A stretch of 64,000 nucleotides of DNA from Duganella sp. CF402 (GCF_900109645.1 NZ_FOBG01000001.1:1178001-1242000); one strand, 5' to 3'. Shown: positions 12,114 through 23,538, counted from the first letter of the stretch. The notes: generated by a model from the letters alone, not told the origin. Translations and numbers: made by a program.

Positions 12114-14630
12114 GTGAAAATCGTCACCCGTCTCAAGCTGGCGCAACTGATCTGCATCGTGCTGCTGGCGATCATGGCCGTCATCTTCGCGCGCACCACC
12201 TTGCAGATGCGGGCCGAAGTCGCCAAGGCCGAAGTGACCAACGAAGTGCTGCGCGCGGCGTCCGGCCTGCGCTACCTGTCGCTGGAATACGTGCTGCATC
12301 ACGGCGAGCGCAGCCGCCAGCAATGGCTGATGCGGCGGACCTCGCTGCAACAACTGATCGCCGGCGACGGCAACTTCGACGCCGCGCCGGAGCGGGAGTT
12401 GCTGGACGATCTGCGCCAGAACTCGCAGTCGATCGCCACCCTGTTCGATGAATTGCAGGGCTTGCAGGCCGAACACGAGCGCGAGCCGGGCCGGGAAGCC
12501 ATCCTGCAGGAACTGGAGGCGCGGCTCACCGGCCTGATCATGAACCGCGCGCAAAACATGATGTCGGACGCCGAGGCCTTGTCGCGCCTGAACCGCGAAC
12601 GCATCCTCGCCGCGCAAAACGATGCGATGATTGCCGCCGCCGCGCTTGGCGGCCTGATCCTCATCGTGGTGCTGGGGGCGATGGGCCTGACCGTCCGCAG
12701 CGTAACCGTGCCGCTGGCGCGCCTGCATCGCGCCACCGAAGTCGTGGGCGGCGGCAGCCTCGACTTTTCGCTGGCGCTGCGGGCGGACGATGAAATCGGC
12801 AGCCTGGCACGCTCGTTCGACCACATGGTGCAGCGGCTGCGGCAAACCACGGTGTCACGCAACGAACTGCTGCAGACCAACCAGGCGCTGCAAGTTGAAA
12901 TCGGCGAGCGTCAGGCGGCCGAAGCCAAAGTGCTGGCGCAGTTGACCCGCATGAGTCTGCTTCACCAGATTACCCGTTCCATCGGCGAACGGCAGGATTT
13001 GCGCAGCATCTTCCAGGTCGTCATCCGTAGCCTGGAAGACCAGCTGCCGGTGGATTTTGGCGCCATCTGCGAATACACGGATGGCGAACTGGTGGTGCGC
13101 AGCGTCGGCGTGCGCAGCTACGACTTGTCGATGACGCTGGCGATGGGCGAGGCGGCGCATATCCCTATCGACCAGAACGGCCTGTCGCGCTGCGTGGCGG
13201 GACAACTGGTGTACGAAGCCGATATCGGCGCGATCGACTTTCCCTTCCCGCAGCGGTTGGCGCACGGCGGTCTTGGCTCGATGGTGCTGGCGCCCTTGCT
13301 GGCCGAAAGCACCGTGTTCGGCGTCCTGGTGGTGGCGCGCCGCCAGCCGCAAGGCTTCTCCAGCAGCGACTGCGAATTCCTGCTGCAATTGAGCGAACAC
13401 GTGGCGCTGGCGGCCACCCAGGCGCGCCTGTACGCGACCTTGCAGCAAGCCTACGACGACCTGCATCAAAGCCAGGCCCAGGTGACCAAGCAGGAACGGC
13501 TGCGCGCGTTGGGGCAAATGGCGAGCGGCATCGCGCATGACATCAACAACGCCATCGCGCCGATCGGGTTGTATGCCGAATCCCTGCTGGAAACCGAGCA
13601 CGGCCTGAGCGAGCGCGGCCGCGCCAGCCTGCAAGTAATGGAACGCGCCATCGACGACGTGGCGGCGACCGTAGCGCGGATGCGCGAATTCTATCGCCAG
13701 CGGGCGCCGCAATTGACGCTCAGCACCGTCAACGTCAACCAGATCATGCAGCACGTGGTCGATTTAACGCGGGCGCGCTGGTCGGACATGCCGCAGCAGC
13801 GCGGCATCGTCATCGAGATGCGGCAGGACTTGGGCGAGAACTTGCCGCTGATTCTGGGCGTGGAAGGCGAAATCCGCGAGGCCTTGACCAACCTGGTGTT
13901 CAACGCCGTTGACGCGATGCCGGACGGCGGCGTCGTCACACTGCGCACGCGCTACGTTGAACGGTTGGATGGCGCGCTGGGCGCACACGTGCTGATTGAA
14001 GTGCGCGACAACGGCGCCGGCATGGATGAGGCCACGCAGCGGCGCTGCATGGAGCCGTTCTTTACCACCAAAGGCGAGCGTGGCACGGGGCTGGGACTGG
14101 CTACCGTGTACGGCATGACCGAGCGCCACGGCGCGCGGCTGGCAGTAGACTCCAAGCCGGGCGGGGGCACGGCGATGAAAATGTATTTCCCGGTCGCCGG
14201 GCAAGCCATCGACGTGGACGAGGGCGCGACTGCGCTGCGGCCGGCCAGCAGCCTGAAAATCCTGATCGTGGACGACGATCCGACCTTGCTGGCATCACTG
14301 GGCAACATCCTGGGGGCGGATGGCCATGAAGTCACACAGGCCGACAGCGGGCAGGGCGGCATCGACCGTTTCCGCGAGGCCCAGTCGAGCGGCCACGGCT
14401 ACGAGGTCGTCATCACCGACCTCGGCATGCCTTACGTGGACGGTCGCAAAGTCGCCGAAACAGTGAAACAAATCGCGCCAGCCACGCCGGTCATTCTGCT
14501 GACAGGTTGGGGCCAGCGCCTGATTCCGGACAGCGACGAAGGCCCGGTCAACGTCGACCAGGTACTGAGCAAGCCGCCGAAAATCCGCGAACTGCGGGCC
14601 GCGTTGGTCAAGTGCACTGCTGTCATTTAA
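12114..14630 (+). CDS. Membrane hybrid histidine kinase (HAMP-GAF-HisKA-HATPase-REC)
   Basis: A GTG start at 12114, 8 bp after the binding-protein stop, gives 838 aa; extending the frame upstream would overlap that gene by 190 bp. TM1 (about 9-28) and TM2 (about 172-195) flank a helical periplasmic region. HAMP, a coiled coil and a GAF domain (about 285-430) follow. The HisKA box is the NtrB-like GIAHDINNAIAPIG (H475). The HATPase (NLVFNAVDAMPDGG, GTGLGLATVYG) and a C-terminal receiver (D769 in VITDLGMPY) complete it. The protein resembles kinases using a periplasmic binding protein as co-receptor, matching its neighbour. No DNA-binding output is encoded nearby. Confidence 0.9.
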   Translation: MKIVTRLKLAQLICIVLLAIMAVIFARTTLQMRAEVAKAEVTNEVLRAASGLRYLSLEYVLHHGERSRQQWLMRRTSLQQLIAGDGNFDAAPERELLDDLRQNSQSIATLFDELQGLQAEHEREPGREAILQELEARLTGLIMNRAQNMMSDAEALSRLNRERILAAQNDAMIAAAALGGLILIVVLGAMGLTVRSVTVPLARLHRATEVVGGGSLDFSLALRADDEIGSLARSFDHMVQRLRQTTVSRNELLQTNQALQVEIGERQAAEAKVLAQLTRMSLLHQITRSIGERQDLRSIFQVVIRSLEDQLPVDFGAICEYTDGELVVRSVGVRSYDLSMTLAMGEAAHIPIDQNGLSRCVAGQLVYEADIGAIDFPFPQRLAHGGLGSMVLAPLLAESTVFGVLVVARRQPQGFSSSDCEFLLQLSEHVALAATQARLYATLQQAYDDLHQSQAQVTKQERLRALGQMASGIAHDINNAIAPIGLYAESLLETEHGLSERGRASLQVMERAIDDVAATVARMREFYRQRAPQLTLSTVNVNQIMQHVVDLTRARWSDMPQQRGIVIEMRQDLGENLPLILGVEGEIREALTNLVFNAVDAMPDGGVVTLRTRYVERLDGALGAHVLIEVRDNGAGMDEATQRRCMEPFFTTKGERGTGLGLATVYGMTERHGARLAVDSKPGGGTAMKMYFPVAGQAIDVDEGATALRPASSLKILIVDDDPTLLASLGNILGADGHEVTQADSGQGGIDRFREAQSSGHGYEVVITDLGMPYVDGRKVAETVKQIAPATPVILLTGWGQRLIPDSDEGPVNVDQVLSKPPKIRELRAALVKCTAVI

Positions 14631-14660
14631 TCGACATTACTACCTATATTGTCGATTAAA
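14626..14660. repeat. Perfect 11-bp inverted repeat between kinase and recombinase genes
   Basis: The arms TTTAATCGACA (14626-14636) and TGTCGATTAAA (14650-14660) are perfectly complementary around a 13-nt loop. The left arm contains the kinase stop codon. The stem is AT-rich and is not followed by a T-run, so it is a weak terminator. It lies just upstream of the recombinase -10 box and could be a regulator or recombinase binding site. Confidence 0.6.
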
Positions 14661-14662
14661 AA

Positions 14663-14705
14663 CACTGGGTAAAATACTGTATAATTCACTGGGTATTCAT
14701 ACAGT
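14663..14705 (+). promoter_or_regulatory. Recombinase promoter with nested direct and inverted repeats
   Basis: A consensus -10 TATAAT lies at 14680-14685, 31 bp before the recombinase ATG. It is flanked by two copies of CACTGGGTA (14663-14671 and 14687-14695, 24 bp apart). It also lies within the left arm of an inverted repeat, ACTGTAT (14676-14682) and ATACAGT (14699-14705). This arrangement suggests repressor or autoregulatory recombinase binding over the promoter. Confidence 0.5.
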
Positions 14706-14716
14706 TTTCATGCTTA

Positions 14717-15892
14717 ATGCAACCCAAGAAATTCGACGTCATCAACCTGGACCCATATCCCGCACAAAGTGACGGTGCCGAACAGCGCCGTCAACGCGAC
14801 ATCGACGCCCTGCGTACCATCGCCGAGGACGCCATGACCGATGCCCGCACGGACAGCGAAATTGCGCGGGAATTCATCAGCCACGGCGAACTGGGCCCCA
14901 AATCGATGGCCAACACGCAAAAAGAGCTGTTCCGGTTCCTGACCTGGTGCCGGGAAGAGGCAGGCAAATCGCTGCGCCAGCTGAACGTGGCCGACCTGAA
15001 CGGCTACAAGGAGTTCCTGAAATCGCCGCCGCAGGACTGGGTTTCGACCACCAAATGGCCGCGCAACGATCCGCGATATCGACCATTCAGCGGCCCGTTG
15101 TCGGACGCCAGCCGCCGCCAGGCCATGATCGCGGTCAAAGGATTGTTCGCGTACGCCACGCACACCGGCTACTTGCGGCGCGATCCGGCGGCGCTGGTCA
15201 AGCACGTCAAGACCGCCAGTGCCAGCCGCATCACGCGCTACCTGACGTCGGACGCGCTGAATCTGGCGCTGTCCAAGGCAGCCGCGCGCGAAGCGACGAC
15301 GCCAGCGGCCGTACGCCGGCGCGAGCGCGATCATTTTCTGTTGAGCGCATACATCCACACCGGCGCGCGCCTGAACGAAATCGTCAGCGCCAATATGGGC
15401 GCGCTTTACACCGAAGGCAACGGCCGCTGGTGGCTGGACGTGCTCGGCAAAGGCAACAAACCGCGCCGGTTGCCGGTGCCGCCCGAAATGCTGGCGGCGT
15501 TCCGCCAATATCGTTTCGCGTACGGCATGACGCCACACACGGTGCGCAGCGACGACACGCCGCTGGTATTGTCGAGCCGTGGCGAAGCGCGCGTGCGGAT
15601 TACGGACGAAGCCGCGTCAGACGCGCTCAAAGCCATCTTTGCCGAAGCGGCCAGCGCAGCGGACGTGATGGGCGACGCCGACATGGCAGCTACATTGCGG
15701 CAAGCGTCGGCGCATTGGCTGCGGCACAGCATGCTGACCAACCATGCCAACAACGGCGTGCAGCTGAAAACCCTGCAAGAAACCGCCGGCCACGCCAGCA
15801 TCGCCACAACAGCTGCGTATTTGCACAAGACCGACAACGAGCGCCACGACGAGATTCTCGCTTCCGTGGGCACCTCCAAGAACTCGACGTAA
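14717..15892 (+). CDS. Tyrosine recombinase / site-specific integrase
   Basis: The 391-aa protein has an N-terminal SAM-like core-binding domain (about 50-150, NTQKELFRFLTWCREEAGKS) and a C-terminal catalytic domain. The full active-site set is visible: R218 (TGARLNEI), a lysine in GKGNKPRR, H333 and R336 (HWLRHS), H359 (GHASIATT) and nucleophile Y368 (AAYLHKTD). It is larger than typical XerC or XerD (about 300 aa). Its stop codon overlaps the first base of a dif-like site, and the gene has host-like GC. It may be an element integrase acting at dif or a resident recombinase of unknown role. No excisionase or phage gene is seen. Confidence 0.9.
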   Translation: MQPKKFDVINLDPYPAQSDGAEQRRQRDIDALRTIAEDAMTDARTDSEIAREFISHGELGPKSMANTQKELFRFLTWCREEAGKSLRQLNVADLNGYKEFLKSPPQDWVSTTKWPRNDPRYRPFSGPLSDASRRQAMIAVKGLFAYATHTGYLRRDPAALVKHVKTASASRITRYLTSDALNLALSKAAAREATTPAAVRRRERDHFLLSAYIHTGARLNEIVSANMGALYTEGNGRWWLDVLGKGNKPRRLPVPPEMLAAFRQYRFAYGMTPHTVRSDDTPLVLSSRGEARVRITDEAASDALKAIFAEAASAADVMGDADMAATLRQASAHWLRHSMLTNHANNGVQLKTLQETAGHASIATTAAYLHKTDNERHDEILASVGTSKNST

Positions 15893-15919
15893 TTTCGCAT
15901 AATTTATATTATGTAAAAT
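15892..15919. other. dif-like XerCD recombination site
   Basis: The 28 bp divide into a XerC-type arm ATTTCGCATAA, a centre TTTATA and a XerD-type arm TTATGTAAAAT. Compared with E. coli dif (arms GGTGCGCATAA and TTATGTTAAAT, centre TGTATA), they match at 8/11, 5/6 and 10/11, or 23 of 28. The nearly palindromic inner core CATAA...TTATG is exact. The site begins at the last base of the recombinase stop codon. Coding strand bias switches here: genes to the left run forward, and those to the right mostly run in reverse, as expected at a replication terminus. It could be the chromosomal dif or one junction of a dif-using element. Confidence 0.82.
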
Positions 15920-15977
15920 GGTTAACCCCGCCGTCCCTTGCCTGTTTCCACCCGCACTACGGTTTGTACGGGTGAGA

Positions 15978-17747
15978 TTAAGAAAATTTCGCAGTAAATT
16001 CCGGCTCATATGCAAGTTCAAGAGCTAGCTCACGTCCCAGACGATATAACGCCATAATCTCATCGGTCGATAGTTGCTGATCGAGCGTCGTGATGTGCGG
16101 AAAGCCTTTGAATTTTCCTGCGAGGCTATGCTGTGAGCCATTAATTTTGACGTGTATGTACTTACCATACTTTAACGCGCCGGCCGCCCCTCCTGGGTAG
16201 ACAATATTCCCGGTCAAAATACCGGATGTATTCTGTTGAAATCTAAATTTTGTAGAGGCGCTAGCCAAGTCAGGAATGACTAACGTTGCTAAATCCTCCG
16301 ACCGTAACGTGACGCACAACTGCCGCAGATCCTCAAATTCAAATTCAGGATCAAATCCCGCATCAAGACATACAATTACATCGGACCGTCGTTTAAACAA
16401 TGCAAGCGCACCTAAATTTTCTACAAATCCTCCGTCCGATAACTGCATAGTGGTTGGACGTGCGCCGGCCAACGTCAGTAACCGGTTCAGACTTGTGAGC
16501 ACATATTGTAGTTGTCCGCTCGTTTGAGCTGCTACCCAATACCCTGTGCCGCCAAACAGCGCTCCCCCCAAGGCAGATAGCGTTGCAGTCGATTTGATAA
16601 AGTCCACTGCCCCACCTGAAATCGCCATTGCATCTGCCAAATCGAGATCTGGCAGATGTTCGCTTAATTTGGCGTATCCAGTCTTAAACGAGCCGCAGTA
16701 GTGTGGCGTTAATTCAAATTCGATGAGGGACGAGCCTAGATTCGCGGAAGCATTGAAAATGGGATACGGATTCCATGACTGAGGTAAATTATGCAACTTA
16801 ACCGGAGTGGTATCTTGCGGAAGAAATCGATCGAGCAGAATTTGACGGTAGGATTGAAATACAAAATGTACCTTATTCTGCCACTTCAACGACCAGTTCC
16901 AAGGAAACAGCAAGCCAATGAAAGCGACTACCCAAAGCGCTATCTCTGCCCATGTGTGCATATGCACAATAAGCACCAGCGTTGTTGACAGAACGCCTAG
17001 TAGTGTCGCGAAGGACCAGCGAAACAACGGATCCGAAGTCCGTTGAAAACGATGCGGATTCGCTGAAACATAGCGCTCTCGTAAGAACATACAGAGCAGA
17101 ATCGTCGCGCTACTTTGCCACGCTCCATATTCTATAGCGGCAAGAGCGCCGAGGAAAAAACAAAGAAACGTGGTTAGGACGAATAGCTCGGCCGTTAATG
17201 GCGGACGCTGACTTATACGGCGGCGCCTGGATACCTCCCCCAATGCTAGCGCGCCGAATGCGGTAAGTCCGCCGACGATTGACACATTCTGACTATCCTC
17301 GGCATTGCCACGTACTAGCGTGAACAACGGTAGCGCAATCAAGGCAAAGAGCGGTAGGCAATGGAATAGCAGATCGAGCACGAAGGCAGTGATTAACCTG
17401 CCTAGCTTGTATGGTGGTGCTTCCAACCGGTAATCACTATTGAACAGCGGATCGGCCGGTCGGTGACATAGTTGGCTAATCACACCGGCTGCAGTGTATC
17501 CCCCGCCAGACACGGACGAAATATAGTCGAATTTTGCGAAAAATTTCCGCGTATGAAGCTCTTCGATCAGTCCACGTGCGATAAACGCAGAACGAATTCC
17601 GCCACCAGAAAGCGCTAATCCTTTAATTTCTTGCGCATCGATATCGGTTTTTTTAAGATGCCCAGCTACGTGGGCCTTTTGCCTGCGTAATGAAATCGCC
17701 TTGCGCTCATCGTTCCGAAGATAGGGTGGAAGTTCGTGTTGTTTCAA
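15978..17747 (-). CDS. Patatin-like phospholipase with membrane-spanning insertion
   Basis: The 589-aa protein has the patatin glycine-rich oxyanion motif SGGGIRS (47-53), nucleophile S80 in SSVSGGGY and catalytic D438 in LSDGGFVENLG. Between S80 and D438, about 360 residues apart and much more than in simple patatins, lie about four to six hydrophobic helices (about 118-146, 155-172, 187-222, 251-292). The catalytic domain is thus split by a membrane insertion. The start is TTG at 17747 with GGACGGAG seven bases upstream. GC content is visibly lower than in the flanking genes, suggesting transfer. It lies alone between the dif-like site and the benzoate genes. A lipase acting on the cell's own membrane is plausible but unproven. 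Confidence 0.85.
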   Translation of the reverse strand: MKQHELPPYLRNDERKAISLRRQKAHVAGHLKKTDIDAQEIKGLALSGGGIRSAFIARGLIEELHTRKFFAKFDYISSVSGGGYTAAGVISQLCHRPADPLFNSDYRLEAPPYKLGRLITAFVLDLLFHCLPLFALIALPLFTLVRGNAEDSQNVSIVGGLTAFGALALGEVSRRRRISQRPPLTAELFVLTTFLCFFLGALAAIEYGAWQSSATILLCMFLRERYVSANPHRFQRTSDPLFRWSFATLLGVLSTTLVLIVHMHTWAEIALWVVAFIGLLFPWNWSLKWQNKVHFVFQSYRQILLDRFLPQDTTPVKLHNLPQSWNPYPIFNASANLGSSLIEFELTPHYCGSFKTGYAKLSEHLPDLDLADAMAISGGAVDFIKSTATLSALGGALFGGTGYWVAAQTSGQLQYVLTSLNRLLTLAGARPTTMQLSDGGFVENLGALALFKRRSDVIVCLDAGFDPEFEFEDLRQLCVTLRSEDLATLVIPDLASASTKFRFQQNTSGILTGNIVYPGGAAGALKYGKYIHVKINGSQHSLAGKFKGFPHITTLDQQLSTDEIMALYRLGRELALELAYEPEFTAKFS

Positions 17748-17874
17748 GTTTTGGCTCCGTCCAAATTCTGCATTACCCCACCCTTTGTCACTTAGACTTT
17801 GTTACTCAAAGATAGACAGTATCACAACGGAGCGAGGTCGCTGCAACAAAAAAAACAGGAGTTTTCGCCGCTGG

Positions 17875-18627
17875 TTAATTGAGCAGGAATTTTCGTAGCG
17901 CCTTGTTGAATGCAGCTTCGGCTTCGATGTTGGAAATGTGGGATGCTTCCAGCGTGACCAATGCCGAGCCTTGGATGTGCGCTAGCATGGCGGTGGCGTC
18001 GGCGACGGTGGTGACTGGGTCGCTGGCGCCGGCGATGAGTAACGTTGCCGCCGCGATCTGCGATATTTCGGCACGCAGATCTGCGCCGGCCAACGCGTCG
18101 CAGCAGTTGGCATAGCCTGGCGCATCGGCATTGCGCAGCGCGGCAACCAAAGCGACCACGCGCTGCGGTTCGTGCGCGATGAAGGCGGGCGTGAACCAGC
18201 GGCTCGCAGCGCCGTCGGCGACGCCATTGAGTCCGGCCGCCCTCACCTGCGCGGCGCGTTCTTGCCAGCCTTGCGGCGTGCCGATGCGCGGTGCGGAGTT
18301 GGCGATGACCAGTTTGTCCAGCCGCTGCGGTAAGTGGATACCGAGCCACTGTGCGATCGCGCCGCCCATCGACAGCCCGCAGAAGTGCACCCGCTCGATC
18401 TCCAGCTGATCGAGCAGCGACAGCACGTCCTGTCCCAGTGTAGCCAGGGTGGTCGGTCCCGCAAGTGCCGGCGAGCCGCCGTGGCCGCGCGTGTCGTAGC
18501 GCAGGATGTGGAAGTCGTCTTTGAAGAACGCGACCTGCGCATCCCACATGCTCATGTCCGTGCCGAGTGAGTTGGAAAACATCAGCCACGGCTTGCCGGG
18601 CTGTCCGTCAATCTGATAGGCGGTCAT
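17875..18627 (-). CDS. pcaD: 3-oxoadipate enol-lactonase
   Basis: This 250-aa alpha/beta hydrolase has nucleophile S86 in GLSMGG, an acidic residue in GASDPVTT and a histidine in EASHISN. It hydrolyses beta-ketoadipate enol-lactone to beta-ketoadipate, the last step encoded here. It is the final gene of the catBCA-benABCD-pcaD run, 3 bp after benD, so it supplies the lactonase for catechol-derived muconolactone. Downstream, the reverse strand has a run of eight T residues at about 17848-17855 without a strong stem. The succinyl-CoA transferase and thiolase steps (pcaIJ, pcaF) are not in the window. Confidence 0.93.
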   Translation of the reverse strand: MTAYQIDGQPGKPWLMFSNSLGTDMSMWDAQVAFFKDDFHILRYDTRGHGGSPALAGPTTLATLGQDVLSLLDQLEIERVHFCGLSMGGAIAQWLGIHLPQRLDKLVIANSAPRIGTPQGWQERAAQVRAAGLNGVADGAASRWFTPAFIAHEPQRVVALVAALRNADAPGYANCCDALAGADLRAEISQIAAATLLIAGASDPVTTVADATAMLAHIQGSALVTLEASHISNIEAEAAFNKALRKFLLN

Positions 18628-18630
18628 TAT

Positions 18631-20921
<2,291 letters not shown>

Positions 20922-20925
<4 letters not shown>

Positions 20926-22277
20926 TTCGCTGCTCCTTCGGCTTGCAGGGCTTTCTTCATCACGTCCAGCCAGTAGCGGTGCTGGATGGTGTACAAGCCT
21001 TCGTCCTCAGTCTTCACGCCGCTCATGACGGGATTGAGGCCGATTTCGCGCGCGGCGGCATCGGCGCCCTGCACCCAGTGTTTCGAGCCACGGCACATGT
21101 CGTTCCATTCCAGCGCGATTCCCTTGTAGCCTTGCTGGCAGGCGCGGAACTCTTCCAGGTCGTCCGGCGTCGCCATGCCGCTGACGTTGAAGAAGTCCTC
21201 GTACTGGCGGATGCGGCGTGCACGCGCTTCGTCGGACTCGCCTTTCGGCGCGATGCAGTAGATCGTTACCTCGGTCTTGTCGACCGAGATAGGCCGCAGC
21301 AGGCGGATTTGCGAACCGAATTGGTCCATCAGATAGACGTTCGGATACAGGCACAGGTTGCGCGAGCGCTCGATCATCCAGTCCGCCGTGGCGCCGCCAA
21401 ACTGCTCGGCGTATTCCGCGCGGCGCGGATAGTTGGGCCGGTCCTGTGGATTGGCCCATTGGGTCCACAGCAGCAGGTGGCCGTGCTCGAAGGCGTAGAA
21501 ACCGCCGCCCTGCTTACCCCAATTGCCGGCATCCATCGCCTTGATCTTGTCTTCGCGCGCCGCTTCTTCCTTGCGACGGTTGGTGGTGGCGGCGTAATTC
21601 CAGTGCACCGCCGAGACGTGGTAGCCGTCCGCGCCGTTCTCCGCTTGCAGCTTCCAGTTGCCTTCAAAGGTGTAGGTCGAGGAGCCGCGCAGCACTTCCA
21701 GTCCATCGGCGGACTGGTTGACGATCATGTCGATGATCTTGGCCGCTTCGCCGAGGAACTCCGGCAGCGGCGCCACGTCGTCATTCAGGCTGCCGAACAG
21801 GAAGCCTTTGTAACTCTCGAAGCGCGCCACTTTCTTCAGGTCGTGCGAGCCTTCCTTGTTGAAGCAGTCCGGATAGCCTGCATCTTCCGGATCTTTCACC
21901 TTCAGCAGCTTGCCGCTGTTGTTGAAGGTCCAGCCGTGGAACGGGCAAGTGTAGGTCGCCTTGTTGCCGCGCTTGTGGCGGCACAGCTGCGCGCCGCGAT
22001 GGGTGCAGGCATTGATGAAGGCATTCAGCTCGCCCTGACGATTACGCGCGATGAAGACCGGCTGGCGGCCGATGTGCGTCGTGTAGTAGTCGTTGTTGTT
22101 CGGGACTTGGCTTTCGTGGGCAAGGTAGATCCAGTTTCCTTCGAAGATGTGCTTCATCTCCAGCTCGAACAATTCGGGATCGGTAAAGGCGGCGCGGTGC
22201 AAGCGATAATCGCCCTTGTCGTGGTCTTCGATCAGATACTGGTCGATGGACGGCTTGGCTTTGTGGATCGGGATCAT
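20922..22277 (-). CDS. benA: Benzoate 1,2-dioxygenase large (alpha) subunit
   Basis: The 451-aa oxygenase has a Rieske centre C91-x-H93...C111-x2-H114 (CTHRGAQ, CPFHGW) and a mononuclear iron site formed by H220, H225 (GYHVSAVHW) and D317 (LMDQFG), with D217 as the inter-subunit relay residue. It dihydroxylates benzoate to the cis-diol. The ATG at 22277 has AGAGG upstream and lies 10 bp after catA; the open frame beyond it is only the reverse shadow of catA. Benzoate is the most likely substrate given benD, benE and benK nearby, although anthranilate- or toluate-type substrates cannot be excluded by sequence alone. Confidence 0.95.
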
Positions 22278-22287
22278 GGCCAACCTC

Positions 22288-23208
22288 TTATGCAGCGGCG
22301 CGCACGCGTTCAACTTCCGCAGCCGGCGCGGCATCACGCTCTGCATACAGGCTGAAGTCGAAGTCGATTTCGGCGTATGGCTTGTCCAGGCCCTTGGCGC
22401 TGATCTTTGCCGCATCGGTAATGTGGCGCACCGCCGGCACCAGGCCTTCGCGGCTGGCGAAGGCAAAATCGTCCCACAAGTATTCATCGCCGTCGATGTT
22501 GATCTGAGTGGTCAGCTTGCGCTGGCCTTCGGCGCTGATGAAGAAGTGGATGTGCGCTGGACGATGGCCGTGGCGGCCCAGCTGGTCCAGCAGGCGCTGG
22601 GTGGTGCCGTCCGGCGGGCAACTGTAGCCAACCGGCAGGATGCTGCGGAATTGGTAGCGTCCCTCGCCGTCGGTGTAGATGGTGCGGCGCAGATTGAACG
22701 GCGACTGGGTCTGGTCGAAGAACGAGTAGCCGCCCATCAGATTGCAGTGCCAGACTTCGACTTTGGCATTGGTCAGCGGCTTGCCTTGTTCGTCGCGCAC
22801 CGTGCCTTGCATGAACAGGACTTCGGCCTTGTCGACTTCAGTGCCATCATCGAGACGTGCAAAACCCTTGCTTTCCGGTGCGCCGGCTACATACAGCGGG
22901 CCTTCGATGGTGCGCGGCGTGCCGCCGGTCAGGCCGGCCCTGGCTTCCGCTTCATCGGCGCGGATGTCGAGGAAGCGTTCCAGTCCGAGGCCCGGCGCCA
23001 GCAGGCCCAGTTCATTACGCACGCCGGCTTCGCGCAAGTATTCCAGGCCGCTCCAGAATTCCGTGGCCTGGATGTCCAGGTCTTCGATGGTTTTGCACAG
23101 GGCGCTGACCAGGCCTACCACCACCTGCTGCACGCGCGGGTTGGCCGGGGCGGTTGCGCTGTCGATGATCCAGCTCTTTACCAGTGCGTCGATTTCTTGA
23201 TGGTTCAT
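22288..23208 (-). CDS. catA: Catechol 1,2-dioxygenase
   Basis: The 306-aa intradiol dioxygenase has an N-terminal helical linker domain (1 to about 100) and a catalytic beta domain. The four Fe(III) ligands are visible as Y161 (MGGYSFFD), Y195 (VGYSCPP), H219 and H221 (RPAHIHFF). It cleaves catechol to cis,cis-muconate. It sits between catC and benA in one reverse-strand operon, so the enzyme making catechol's precursor and the ring-cleaving enzyme are co-transcribed. Confidence 0.96.
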   Translation of the reverse strand: MNHQEIDALVKSWIIDSATAPANPRVQQVVVGLVSALCKTIEDLDIQATEFWSGLEYLREAGVRNELGLLAPGLGLERFLDIRADEAEARAGLTGGTPRTIEGPLYVAGAPESKGFARLDDGTEVDKAEVLFMQGTVRDEQGKPLTNAKVEVWHCNLMGGYSFFDQTQSPFNLRRTIYTDGEGRYQFRSILPVGYSCPPDGTTQRLLDQLGRHGHRPAHIHFFISAEGQRKLTTQINIDGDEYLWDDFAFASREGLVPAVRHITDAAKISAKGLDKPYAEIDFDFSLYAERDAAPAAEVERVRAAA

Positions 23209-23235
23209 GTTATGTCTCCTCTTCGAGTGGTGGAT

Positions 23236-23526
23236 TTAAGCGTCGGTATCGCGTACGGAAGACGGATGCCGGCACATTGGGTTGATGTCGATCTTCATAT
23301 AGGGGAAAAGCGGCAGCGAAGTCAGTAGCGCGTGCAGCTCGTCGACGCTTTCGACATCGAACACGCTGAAGTTGGCGTACTGCCCGGCGATGCGCCACAG
23401 GTGACGCCACTTGCCGCTGCGCAGCAGGCTTTGCGCCAACTCGCGCTCATTCTTCTTGAGTTCATCGGCCTGCGCGGCCGGCATGGCCGGTGGCAGTTGA
23501 ACATCCATGCGGACGTGGAACAGCAT
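23236..23526 (-). CDS. catC: Muconolactone delta-isomerase
   Basis: The 96-aa protein has the full CatC length and sequence character (MLFHVRMDVQLPP, ERELAQSLLRSGKWRHLWRI, LPLFPYMKIDINPM). It isomerises muconolactone to beta-ketoadipate enol-lactone, the substrate of pcaD at the end of the same operon. It lies 12 bp after catB. Relatives form a homodecamer. Confidence 0.95.
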   Translation of the reverse strand: MLFHVRMDVQLPPAMPAAQADELKKNERELAQSLLRSGKWRHLWRIAGQYANFSVFDVESVDELHALLTSLPLFPYMKIDINPMCRHPSSVRDTDA

Positions 23527-23538
23527 GGCAATCTCCTT

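Noticed and set aside
14677-14704. Possible LexA (SOS) box CTGT...ACAG before the recombinase
   Set aside because: The half sites are 20 bp apart, while LexA boxes need about 8 bp between CTGT and ACAG.
17748-17874. Search for a second dif-like site to close an island around the patatin gene
   Set aside because: No sequence resembling the XerC or XerD arms was found here or in the 14636-14716 gap, so a complete dif-flanked element cannot be claimed.
17822-18589. Reverse open frame overlapping pcaD in another phase
   Set aside because: The pcaD frame contains the catalytic Ser, Asp and His motifs; this frame is compositionally biased and has none.
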